From the NCBI GenBank assembly GCA_012514965.1, contig JAAYZH010000065.1, positions 1 through 5,457 on the forward strand: a stretch of DNA of 5,457 bases, read 5' to 3'. Positions within the stretch are counted from its first letter, which is position 1. Each line of letters begins with the position of its first letter. The notes under the pieces are model-generated. The model worked only from the letters and a program-made list of their open reading frames with translations, was not told where the DNA came from and searched no databases. This document shows positions 1-5,457 of the stretch, piece after piece. This DNA comes from Clostridiaceae bacterium. GTDB taxonomy: Bacteria; Bacillota; Clostridia; Saccharofermentanales; Fastidiosipilaceae. The position numbers and the translations under genes are program-made.

Positions 1-141
1 CCCAAATTGTGGCAAATTTCCGAGTTGTGTGGCGACTCCGCTTGGATAACTCCGATATTTGTCCCCAGAACCCCGAATCGTGGCAAAATTCCGAGTTGTG
101 CGTCCACTCCGCTTGGATAACTCGGATTTTTGACCCAGGAA
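1..141. repeat. Two 71-bp direct repeats, each with a long inverted repeat
   Basis: Units 1-70 and 71-141 align at a 71-bp offset. They share long blocks such as TTCCGAGTTGTG and ACTCCGCTTGGATAACTC, and end at AACCCCG-like junctions (69-75, 140-146). Within each unit, arms of 14 bases face each other across a 21-base loop: 13-26 with 48-61 (12 of 14 pairs) and 84-97 with 119-132 (13 of 14 pairs). One pair is T-A in the first unit and A-T in the second, a compensatory change. The loop half ACTCCGCTTGGAT is conserved. The array may continue beyond the left edge. It resembles a dispersed intergenic repeat rather than an insertion sequence, since no transposase frame is present. Confidence 0.8.
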
Positions 142-288
142 CCCCGTATATTGATTAAAAAAGTCAAACGAATAATCCCTCTGCTCGATAAACATCATAT
201 TTATCCGCGACAACCCCAACCGAGTGCCAGCCTGCCCTGGCCACTCTCCTCGAAGGAGTTCTTCACCTGAAGTATCCACTCACTACGC
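142..288. other. Gene-free spacer with no recognisable element
   Basis: This AT-richer stretch lies between the left-edge repeats and the terminator. No frame has a start with a ribosome binding site and family-like protein sequence. A small palindrome (CTCCTCGAAGGAG, 246-258) has no T run. TTGATT (151-156) with TAATCC (173-178) at 16 bp is a weak promoter-like pair with nothing downstream on the plus strand to support it. Confidence 0.5.
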
Positions 289-321
289 AAAAAAACTCCA
301 CAAAGCTGCAGCCCCACGGAG
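289..321 (-). terminator. Probable intrinsic terminator of the suf-kinase-cobO operon
   Basis: On the minus strand, 321-296 folds into an 11-pair hairpin with a TGCA loop: CTCC pairs with GGAG at the base, five G-U pairs form the middle, and GC/GC closes the top. Seven T residues (295-289) follow directly. The G-U pairs become A-C mismatches on the plus strand, so the fold works only for leftward RNA. It lies about 280 nt past the cobO stop and is the only hairpin-plus-T-run seen after the operon. The run of G-U pairs makes the stem weaker than a typical terminator. Confidence 0.62.
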
Positions 322-383
322 ACTTAATTGACTTAATTGACTGAATTGACTGAATTGACTAAATTGACTGAATTGACTGAAAT
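321..383. repeat. 9-bp tandem repeat, seven units (GACTNAATT)
   Basis: Seven contiguous 9-bp units begin at 321, 330, 339, 348, 357, 366 and 375. The sequence is GACTNAATT, with N running T, T, G, G, A, G and then G in the last unit, whose final bases are also changed (GACTGAAAT). Plus-strand frames are broken by TGA, and no ribosome binding site goes with it, so it is noncoding. It fills the gap between the terminator hairpin and the cobO-derived array, and copy number could vary by strand slippage. Confidence 0.9.
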
Positions 384-391
384 GTGGAAGT

Positions 392-640
392 CCAAAATCC
401 GTTGCCTCGGCGGTCGGCAATCCCCTTCTCGAAACGCAAGCACGCACGGTTCAATCCCGCCCCTCGCTGCAATCACTTCCAAAAACGCCGAAACCTAGAA
501 CTCAATCACGCCGCTCACGGCGATCCCCTTCTCGAGCCACAGAAACCTAGACCTCAATCCCGCCCCTCGCTACAATCCCCTTCTCGAATCGCAAGCACCT
601 AGAACTCAATGCCGCGTCTCGCGGCGATCCCCTTCTCGAA
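392..640 (-). repeat. Tandem array of five units derived from the 3' end of cobO
   Basis: Five 42-bp cores lie at 599-640 (the real cobO end), 547-588, 495-536, 444-485 and 392-433, spaced 52, 52, 51 and 52 bp apart, with 9-10 bp linkers. Against the gene copy, 35, 36 and 30 of 42 bases match for the units at 547, 495 and 392 by hand alignment. The unit at 444 is most like the one at 547 (about 29 of 42, with 18 identical bases in one block). Read on the minus strand, units at 547 and 495 still translate to FEKGIVARGGIEV-stop and LEKGIAVSGVIEF-stop, against FEKGIAARRGIEF-stop in the gene. Linkers 434-443 (ACGCAAGCAC) and 589-598 (TCGCAAGCAC) are nearly identical. The 52-bp period is not a multiple of three, so the array is not an extended coding region. 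Confidence 0.88.
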
Positions 641-1135
641 AGGATGTTTCAGCAAGCGAATTTCGCTTAAGTAATCAGCGCGGCCGCGCAACTCATCCGA
701 AGGGTCGCGGCCAGTGAGAACAAGGTCGGGGCCGGCAGACAGCAACTGCACACGATCCATCAGCTCGTAGAGGCGGCTCGCGTCAAGCAAGCCGAGGTTT
801 ACGGAGGCCAGGGTTTCGTCCAGGACTAGGAGGCCGCCATCAGGGTGGGCCGCCAGCCAGGTGAAGGCCTCCTCAAGGCGAGCGTCCTGGCTCGTGCGCA
901 GGAGAGCGAGCTGCGCGGTGTTGAGCTCCCAGGTGAAGCCTTTGGCCCCTTCAGGCTGGCCCGATGTGACTTCGATGCCGAGCTGGCGCAGGAGATCGAG
1001 CTCCGATGAGCTGCCATCCTTGAGGTACTGCTGAAATAAGACAGGGAGTCCGGAGCCTCGGGCTCGCACAGACAAGCCCACCGCCGCGGTGGTTTTACCC
1101 TTGCCATCACCAAAATATACGTGTATCAGGCCCAT
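599..1135 (-). CDS. cobO: Corrinoid (cob(I)alamin) adenosyltransferase, CobO/BtuR/CobA type
   Basis: 178 residues, matching the short Gram-positive members of this family. The enzyme moves the adenosyl group of ATP onto reduced corrinoid to give adenosylcobalamin. The P-loop GDGKGKTT (9-16) starts the protein as in all CobA-type enzymes. FTWE (67-70), the Walker B-like LLVLDE (102-107), LVLTGRDPSDEL (138-149) and the C-terminal SEIRLLKHPFEKGIAARRGIEF region, which corresponds to the family's SE.R..KH.F..G..A..GI.., are all present. GGAGGAGGAGG fills the 15-nt gap after the lipid kinase gene, so the two are almost certainly cotranscribed. No other cobalamin gene and no cobalamin riboswitch is visible. 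The last 42 bp of this gene are repeated four more times beyond its stop codon. The PduO and EutT types of adenosyltransferase lack this P-loop and are excluded. Confidence 0.95.
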   Translation of the reverse strand: MGLIHVYFGDGKGKTTAAVGLSVRARGSGLPVLFQQYLKDGSSSELDLLRQLGIEVTSGQPEGAKGFTWELNTAQLALLRTSQDARLEEAFTWLAAHPDGGLLVLDETLASVNLGLLDASRLYELMDRVQLLSAGPDLVLTGRDPSDELRGRADYLSEIRLLKHPFEKGIAARRGIEF

Positions 1136-1139
1136 ACTG

Positions 1140-1150
1140 CCTCCTCCTCC
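1140..1150 (-). promoter_or_regulatory. Strong ribosome binding site of cobO
   Basis: GGAGGAGGAGG on the minus strand lies 4 nt before the cobO ATG and starts directly after the lipid kinase stop codon. The threefold GGA run offers several overlapping Shine-Dalgarno registers, so the short spacing from its end is not a problem. Confidence 0.7.
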
Positions 1151-2113
1151 TTATTCTTGAGCGACTTGCTTGAAGGGCAAATAGGCGAACGGCAAGGCTG
1201 CCGGCAGAATCTCGACCTCCAGGACAGGTGCGTCGAAAACTTCGCCGTCATAATTGGCCGGGAAAGCTCTGCCATCCAGGCTCTCAACTCGCGCCTTCGT
1301 AAAACGTGAGGAAAGAGCCTTGGGGTCGCCGATGTGCGCGCCGCTGCGGTACTTGATGAGGAGAGGGATAAATTCTGTGAAGCTCAGGTGCTTGACCAGG
1401 AGGAAGTCCCCGAGTCCATCGACAGGGTCGGCCAAAGGAGCCGACTGGAAACCGCTCCCGTAATAGCGGCCGTTGCCAAAGGTCACGATAGCAGCTGGTT
1501 CTTCGCCGCTGTGGACTTCTCCCTTGGCGTCTGTAAAGCTGTAGCGCAGCGGATAATGCTGCAGTGAAGTTAAGGAAGCCAGGACGCCCAAGCCGTAGGC
1601 CAGGCGCCCGAGCCGGGGCCAGCGCTTGCGCAGGTCATTGATTCGCTTGAGCACCACTGTGTCGAAGCCGAGGGAAATCATATTGATGCTGAAGTGCTCG
1701 TTGACCTTGAGGATGTCGATGCGGCCGAGGATGGGATTGGCCGTAAAGGGCAGCAGCGTATCCGCGACTTTGTCGCCTACGGTGCCGGGGTAGAGTGTGC
1801 GGGCAAAGTCATTGCCGGTGCCCAGGGGCAGGACGCCCATATAGCAACTGCCTCCTTGCAGAACGGTCGCGACCTCATTGAGCGTGCCGTCGCCGCCGCA
1901 GGCATAGACGAGGCCCTCAGCGCCCCAGCGCTCTGCCCATTCGCGGGCCAGCTCTGCGGCATGGCCCTTGTACTGGGTCAGCTGAATGTCCGGGGTGTCA
2001 TGCCCGGCAAAAGCCCGCAGAATCTTCTCTTCCAGATGCTGGGCACGGCCGCTGCCTGCCCTCGTGCTCAGAATAAAGCGAATCCGTAATGTCGCGGGCT
2101 TATCAGGCTGCAT
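1151..2113 (-). CDS. Diacylglycerol kinase-type lipid kinase (YegS/DgkB/BmrU family)
   Basis: A 320-residue cytoplasmic lipid kinase; members phosphorylate diacylglycerol or related lipids with ATP, often returning diacylglycerol to phosphatidic acid. The N-terminal nucleotide-binding domain shows CGGDGTLNEV (72-81) and LPLGTGNDFART (95-106), the two hallmark motifs. The C-terminal beta-sandwich has FGNGRYYGSG (212-221), APLADPVDGLGDF (225-237) and the catalytic-region YDGE (288-291). The usual N-terminal NPxAGxG is altered to STRAGSG (16-22), losing Asn-Pro but keeping the glycines. AGAGGAG lies a few bases before the ATG. It follows sufB after 68 nt, which contains only a 5-bp hairpin (2127-2143) without a T run, so co-transcription with suf is likely. 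Substrate cannot be told from sequence; the length fits DgkB-like proteins, but the family also includes BmrU and sphingolipid-type kinases. Confidence 0.9.
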   Translation of the reverse strand: MQPDKPATLRIRFILSTRAGSGRAQHLEEKILRAFAGHDTPDIQLTQYKGHAAELAREWAERWGAEGLVYACGGDGTLNEVATVLQGGSCYMGVLPLGTGNDFARTLYPGTVGDKVADTLLPFTANPILGRIDILKVNEHFSINMISLGFDTVVLKRINDLRKRWPRLGRLAYGLGVLASLTSLQHYPLRYSFTDAKGEVHSGEEPAAIVTFGNGRYYGSGFQSAPLADPVDGLGDFLLVKHLSFTEFIPLLIKYRSGAHIGDPKALSSRFTKARVESLDGRAFPANYDGEVFDAPVLEVEILPAALPFAYLPFKQVAQE

Positions 2114-2161
2114 AGACTCTCCTCTGGGGTTCGCTGGAAACCCGGTCTAACAATAATCGAA

Positions 2162-2193
2162 TGCTCGAGCCAATACTTACTCTAACCAATACT
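2162..2193 (-). repeat. Imperfect 16-bp tandem duplication across the sufB stop codon
   Basis: On the minus strand, AGTATTGGTTAGAGTA (2193-2178) contains the last three sense codons and TAG of sufB. It is followed at once by AGTATTGGCTCGAGCA (2177-2162). The first eight bases are identical and 13 of 16 match overall. It may be a small duplication of the gene end, though two short units could also match by chance. Confidence 0.45.
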
Positions 2194-3600
2194 GCGGCTG
2201 ACATCCAGCTTGAGCAGCTGGTTCAGCTCGACGGCGTACTCCATGGGGAGCTCGCGGGTAAAGGGTTCTATGAAGCCAAGAATAATCATTTCGGTAGCCT
2301 GTTGCAAGGTTAGGCCGCGGCTCATCAGGTAGTAGAGCTGCTCTTCGCTGACGCGGGATACCGTACCTTCGTGCTCGACGGTAGACTGCCCTTCCTGAAT
2401 ACGGTACGTAGGAATGGTGTCGGACTCGGACTTGGGATCCAGCACCAGCGTGTCACACTGGACGACACTGTGGGCACCGACGGCTTTGGGCGAATGGTGC
2501 ACCGTGCCGCGATAAATCGCGTTGCCGCCGTTGCGGGCGATGGATTTGGAGATAATCTGCGAGGTGGTGTTCGGGGCCTGGTGCATCATGCGTGAACCGA
2601 TGTCTTGTCGCTGACCTTCGTCCGCCATCGAGACAGAGATCATGGAGCCGTGGGCGCCTTCGCCTCTCAGGTAGCAGGAAGGGTAGAGCATGCTGACACC
2701 GGAACCGATGTTGCCGTCGACCCACTCCATGGTGCCGCCGGCGTCGCAGGTGGAGCGCTTGGTGACCAGGTTGTAGACGTTGTTTGACCAGTTTTGCACG
2801 GTCGTGTAGCGGCATTTGGCATTCTTGCCTACGAAAATCTCAACGACGGCTGCGTGCAGGGAATTGGTGGAGTAGGCTGGCGCAGTACATCCTTCGATGT
2901 AGTGCAGGTCCGCGTCGTCGTCCACAATAATCAGTGAACGCTCAAACTGCCCCATCTGCTCGGAATTGATGCGGAAGTAGGACTGAACCGGCTGGCTGAG
3001 CTTGACGCCCTTGGGTACGTAGATGAAGGAACCACCTGACCAGACCGCGGTATTCAAGGCGGCAAACTTGTTATCGCCGGCAGGTACCAGTGTGCCAAAG
3101 AACTTCCGGAAAATCTCCGGATGCTCACGCAAACCTGTGTCTGTGTCACTGAAGATGACGCCTTTGTCCTCGAGCTCTTGCTGAGCCTTGTGGTAAACGA
3201 CTTCAGACTCGTACTGGGTCGAGACACCGGCCAGGTACTCACGCTCCGCCTGGGGAATACCCAGGGCCTCGAAAGTGTCCTTGATCTTATCCGGCACCTG
3301 ATCCCAGGAGCTTTCGGTCTTGGCTGTGGCGCGATTATAGTAGGTCAATTCGTCCATATTCAGGTCGGAAAGGTCCGGGCCAAAATGCGGCATGGGCTTC
3401 TTGAGGAACATGTCGTAGCCCTTGAGACGAAGCTCGGTCATCCACTCGGGTTCTTTCTTAATCTTCGAGATCTGGATCACCTTATCGCGGTCCAGCCCCT
3501 TGCTGATACGTTCGTTGGAAATATCACCATCATAAATATTATGCTGGTAACGGCTTCTGACGATATCTTCTGCCTGGACTTTCTCATTATCAGGCTTCAT
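2182..3600 (-). CDS. sufB: SufB, scaffold subunit of the SufBCD complex
   Basis: Full-length SufB of 472 residues, the core subunit on which nascent Fe-S clusters are built with SufC and SufD. The N-terminal SufB region includes KKEPEWM (48-54), MPHFGPDLS (70-78) and [15 protein letters not shown] (123-137). The beta-helix core contains [20 protein letters not shown] (177-196), IEGCTAP (235-241) and [15 protein letters not shown] (268-282). The C-terminal part has QCDTL with Cys382, matching the essential Cys405 of Escherichia coli SufB, and EHEG with His410 and Glu411 in the positions of the conserved His433-Glu434 pair. It ends in the usual [26 protein letters not shown] lies 6 nt before the ATG, inside sufU, so translation is likely coupled and efficient. 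The final codons appear partly duplicated just past the stop (see the 2162-2193 repeat). Confidence 0.97.
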   Translation of the reverse strand: MKPDNEKVQAEDIVRSRYQHNIYDGDISNERISKGLDRDKVIQISKIKKEPEWMTELRLKGYDMFLKKPMPHFGPDLSDLNMDELTYYNRATAKTESSWDQVPDKIKDTFEALGIPQAEREYLAGVSTQYESEVVYHKAQQELEDKGVIFSDTDTGLREHPEIFRKFFGTLVPAGDNKFAALNTAVWSGGSFIYVPKGVKLSQPVQSYFRINSEQMGQFERSLIIVDDDADLHYIEGCTAPAYSTNSLHAAVVEIFVGKNAKCRYTTVQNWSNNVYNLVTKRSTCDAGGTMEWVDGNIGSGVSMLYPSCYLRGEGAHGSMISVSMADEGQRQDIGSRMMHQAPNTTSQIISKSIARNGGNAIYRGTVHHSPKAVGAHSVVQCDTLVLDPKSESDTIPTYRIQEGQSTVEHEGTVSRVSEEQLYYLMSRGLTLQQATEMIILGFIEPFTRELPMEYAVELNQLLKLDVSRSIG

Positions 3601-4120
3601 AGTTTTCCTCCTTCTCTACATCAGCGTCGATGTGGCCGCCCTGGCTAAGCCCGGTGCTGTCTTCGCCGGCCAGACGATTCTGACGGATGCGCTCCAGGCC
3701 ACGTTCGGTGGCCTGCCAGCCCAGGGTCGCGCACTTGACGCGCTGGGGCAGGTGGGAAACGCCTTGCAAGCTGAGGGCATCACCGATCGCTTCTTCGTCG
3801 AAGGGCTCGGCTTTGACCATAAGGTTAAAGTTACGGATGACTTCTGTTGCCTCACTAATAGTGGAGGACTCGAGAAGTTCGGACATCATGGAGGCGGAGG
3901 CGCAGCAGATCGAACAGCCCTCGCCGCTCTGACGGATTTCGCGGATGACTTCACCCTCGACCAGGAGCTGGACCGTGAGGTCATCGCCGCAGGAAGGGTT
4001 CTTAAGGTGAACGGTCATGTAACCCCTGGGGTCACTAGCCAAACCCTTGTTCCGGGGGTTCTTGTAATGGTCCATGATAATCTGGCGGAACAGGTTGCTC
4101 TGATCAGAAGAGGACGTCAA
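3590..4120 (-). CDS. sufU: SufU, zinc-dependent sulfur-transfer protein
   Basis: From the chosen TTG start it is 176 residues of the IscU/NifU-like fold. SufU accepts persulfide sulfur from SufS through a zinc site and passes it to the SufB-containing scaffold. The zinc ligands are all visible: Cys44 and Asp46 in NPSCGD, Cys69 in GEGCSI, and Cys130 in VKCATLGW. The family N-terminus [17 protein letters not shown] (10-26) is intact. The TTG places about nine residues before it, as is usual, and AGGTGAT lies 4 nt upstream; the ATG at residue 16 would cut this motif. The gene overlaps sufS by 17 nt and sufB by 11 nt. Unlike the common GEGCSISMAS, this protein reads [10 protein letters not shown], with two extra cysteines (72, 73), and it has a charged tail of about 30 residues after the family core. 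The open frame continues upstream to 4348, but that part is the sufS shadow. Confidence 0.94.
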   Translation of the reverse strand: MTSSSDQSNLFRQIIMDHYKNPRNKGLASDPRGYMTVHLKNPSCGDDLTVQLLVEGEVIREIRQSGEGCSICCASASMMSELLESSTISEATEVIRNFNLMVKAEPFDEEAIGDALSLQGVSHLPQRVKCATLGWQATERGLERIRQNRLAGEDSTGLSQGGHIDADVEKEENYEA

Positions 4121-5360
4121 GGAAATCACCTGCTTTCGTGCTGACTTCGAGGAAGTGATCGACTTCCTCGGGGGTGTTGTAGAAGGACAAAGACGCGCGC
4201 AGTGTGGACTGGACGCCCAGGAAGCGCATGGTCGGCTGGTTGCAGTGGTGACCGGCGCGTATGGAGATGCCTTCGCGGTCGTAGATGCCGGCGGCATCGT
4301 GTGGATGAACGCCCTTGATGTTGTAGGCGACCACGGCGTTGGCGGCATTGTGAGGGTTGTAGATCTCTACGGTATCGAGTCTCTGCAGACCTTCCACCAG
4401 GCGTGTCGCCAGGCGCAGGTTCTGGGTGTGGATAAAGTCGTAGCCGATGCGGTCGATATACCGCATGGCTTCTCCCCAGCCGATCACTTCAGCGATAGCC
4501 ATGGTACCGGCCTCGAAGCGCTGCGGAGCCTCGGCAAAGGTGGAGTCAAAGACATCGACCACGTCGATCATCTCGCCGCCAAATTGCCAGGGGGCCATTT
4601 CCGCGAGCAAAGTTTGTTTGCCGTAGAGAAGCCCCAGTCCGGTGGGACCGCAGAGCTTGTGCGCCGAGAAGGCGTAGAAGTCGACATCCCAGTCGGCAAC
4701 GGCCGGTCTGCTGTGGACTATCCCCTGAGCGCCGTCGGCAACCAGCACAGCCCCTGCGGTGTGGGCCAAAGCAGCCAGCGCTTTCAGGTCGTTGGAAGCA
4801 CCCAGCACATTGCTCACGTGGAACAAAGCCACGATCTTCGTGCGAGGGCTTAAGGCGGCTTCCAGAAGCGCAGGTGTCACCGTGCCATTGCTGTCGGGCT
4901 TGACCACGATCAGTTTGGCCCGGCGGCGTTTGGCCAGCTCCTGCCAGGGCACGTAATTCGCATGGTGCTCGGTCTCGGACACAACGATCTCGTCGCCGGC
5001 CTCGACATGGGCGTCACCATAGCTGTAGGCAATGAGGTTCAGCGCCTCGGTAGTGTTGCGCGTGAACACAATCTCATGAGCCTGGCGCGCTCCTATGAAA
5101 TGGGCGGTCTGGGCGCGTACGGATTCGAAAGCGTTCGTGGCCTTGTAGCCGATGGCATCGACGCCGCGCGCTACATTCACCCCATAACTGCGATAGTATT
5201 CGGTCATAGCCTGCAAAACCGATTCCGGTTTCAGCGAAGTTGCCCCGCTGTTGAAGTAGATCAAGGGACGTTCGTTTTCGCTGGCCTGCAGCATAGGGAA
5301 ATCAGCGCGGACCTCCGCAAGCGTCCGGCCGTCCTGAGTCAATAACGGCGGATTATTCAT
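4104..5360 (-). CDS. sufS: SufS, group II cysteine desulfurase
   Basis: A PLP enzyme of 418 residues, close to the roughly 406 usual for SufS. It converts cysteine to alanine and holds the sulfur as a persulfide for Fe-S assembly. Visible landmarks are EHHAN (131-135) near the cofactor ring, DGAQ (209-212), SAHK with the PLP-binding Lys235, CGPTG (237-241), FGGEMI (260-265), and RAGHHC with the persulfide-forming Cys373. VHPHD (351-355) includes His354, which lies 19 residues before the cysteine, the same distance as the zinc-swapping His342 before Cys361 in Bacillus subtilis SufS. That supports pairing with SufU. Odd points: YFNSGATS (35-42) has Asn where YLDSAATS is usual, and NVARGVD (62-68) has Ala where NVHRGV is usual. 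The ATG at 5360 is chosen over one at 5453 because GGGGAGG sits 6 nt upstream and the earlier frame is only the shadow of sufD. Confidence 0.96.
   Translation of the reverse strand: MNNPPLLTQDGRTLAEVRADFPMLQASENERPLIYFNSGATSLKPESVLQAMTEYYRSYGVNVARGVDAIGYKATNAFESVRAQTAHFIGARQAHEIVFTRNTTEALNLIAYSYGDAHVEAGDEIVVSETEHHANYVPWQELAKRRRAKLIVVKPDSNGTVTPALLEAALSPRTKIVALFHVSNVLGASNDLKALAALAHTAGAVLVADGAQGIVHSRPAVADWDVDFYAFSAHKLCGPTGLGLLYGKQTLLAEMAPWQFGGEMIDVVDVFDSTFAEAPQRFEAGTMAIAEVIGWGEAMRYIDRIGYDFIHTQNLRLATRLVEGLQRLDTVEIYNPHNAANAVVAYNIKGVHPHDAAGIYDREGISIRAGHHCNQPTMRFLGVQSTLRASLSFYNTPEEVDHFLEVSTKAGDFLDVLF
4125..4131 (-). promoter_or_regulatory. Ribosome binding site supporting the TTG start of sufU
   Basis: AGGTGAT on the minus strand lies 4 nt before TTG (4120-4118); counted from AGGTG alone the gap is 6 nt. 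It lies inside the last codons of sufS. The alternative GTG at 4129 overlaps this site and has no purine-rich stretch at a suitable distance, so TTG is the better start. Confidence 0.55.
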
Positions 5361-5457
5361 CTTCGGCCTCCCCGAGGATGTCGTCGACGTGCATCTTGCC
5401 ATAGAAGAGCGCAAGCAGTTCATCGCGCAAAGTCGGCAAAGTGATACGGGCAAAGAG
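5353..5457 (-). CDS. sufD: C-terminal end of a probable SufD Fe-S assembly protein (partial)
   Basis: This is an open frame entering from the right edge and ending in TAA, with 34 residues visible. The stretch ITLPTLRDELLALFYGKM resembles the amphipathic helix (I..P...LR..L...I..K) that closes SufD proteins of the SufBD family. An acidic tail, DDILGEAEDE, follows it. SufD pairs with SufB and SufC in the SufBC2D scaffold that assembles Fe-S clusters in the cytoplasm. The call rests mainly on position: in Bacillota sufCDSUB operons, sufD lies directly upstream of sufS. Its stop overlaps the sufS start by 8 nt, and the sufS ribosome binding site lies inside it, so the two are probably translationally coupled. 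Too little is visible to exclude another upstream gene. Confidence 0.72.
   Translation of the reverse strand, partial: LFARITLPTLRDELLALFYGKMHVDDILGEAEDE

Noticed and set aside
246..258. Small hairpin CTCCTCGAAGGAG as a terminator
   Set aside because: The stem has only five pairs and no T run follows on either strand.
321..383. Repeated TTGACT as -35 promoter boxes
   Set aside because: No -10-like hexamer lies at 16-18 bp from any of them, and no gene follows on the plus strand.
444..485. tRNA T-arm-like GGTTCAATCCC
   Set aside because: The flanking bases cannot form the five-pair T stem or an acceptor stem, and the motif is explained by the repeat unit.
384..602. Plus-strand 72-codon open frame over the repeat region
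   Set aside because: It lies wholly on the cobO-derived array, has no ribosome binding site, and its protein is a low-complexity by-product of a 52-bp period that shifts frame in each unit.
392..640. CRISPR-like reading of the 42-bp units with 10-bp gaps
   Set aside because: The gaps are far too short and alike to be spacers, the units are degraded, and one unit is the coding end of cobO.
2114..2181. Promoter for the lipid kinase gene in the sufB gap
   Set aside because: TTGGCT is followed at usable spacing only by TTAGAC or TGTTAG, which are poor -10 matches; the gap gives no firm support for a separate promoter.
3121..3648. Plus-strand 175-codon open frame opposite sufB
   Set aside because: It is antisense to conserved SufB sequence and spans the sufU-sufB junction; the minus-strand gene explains the open frame.
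4121..4348. Upstream extension of sufU to an ATG at 4348
   Set aside because: These codons overlap the conserved active-site end of sufS and give a Pro/Ser/Thr-rich shadow protein; family length fits the TTG at 4120.
4155..4853. Plus-strand 232-codon open frame opposite sufS
   Set aside because: It is antisense to a clear full-length SufS with all catalytic motifs, and its translation shows no recognisable family pattern.

Overview
The window looks like the 3' part of a leftward (minus-strand) operon from a Gram-positive, Bacillota-type bacterium with moderately high GC. The evidence is the gene order (SufD end)-sufS-sufU-sufB, which is the Bacillota sufCDSUB arrangement using the zinc protein SufU rather than SufE, together with strong AGGAGG-type ribosome binding sites and tight gene overlaps. 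The genus cannot be named from this sequence.

Layout, in transcription order from right to left: the last 34 codons of an apparent sufD (5457-5353), sufS cysteine desulfurase (5360-4104), sufU sulfur-transfer protein with a probable TTG start (4120-3590), sufB scaffold subunit (3600-2182), a YegS/DgkB-type lipid kinase (2113-1151) and a CobO/BtuR corrinoid adenosyltransferase (1135-599). The suf genes overlap by 8, 17 and 11 nt. A 68-nt gap without a terminator leads to the kinase gene, and 15 nt separate that from cobO, so all six are probably on one transcript. SufS takes sulfur from cysteine, SufU carries it, and the SufB/SufD scaffold (with SufC outside the window) builds Fe-S clusters. 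The kinase and the adenosyltransferase are functionally separate passengers in lipid and cobalamin metabolism.

The 598 bp left of cobO hold no convincing gene but are full of structure. From right to left they contain: (a) four degraded tandem copies of the last 42 bp of cobO itself, at a 51-52 bp period; (b) seven copies of a 9-bp repeat, GACTNAATT; (c) a minus-strand hairpin plus seven T residues at 321-289, which looks like the operon's intrinsic terminator; (d) a plain stretch, 142-288; and (e) two 71-bp direct repeats at the left edge, each able to form a 14-bp imperfect stem with one compensatory base-pair change between the copies. The operon's 3' untranslated region would thus be about 300 nt and built largely of repeats. 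A 16-bp duplication at the 3' end of sufB hints at the same gene-end duplication process.

The coding genes are ordinary members of known families. The unusual content is the repeat-rich 3' untranslated region and the left-edge stem-loop repeats. All identity counts were made by eye.
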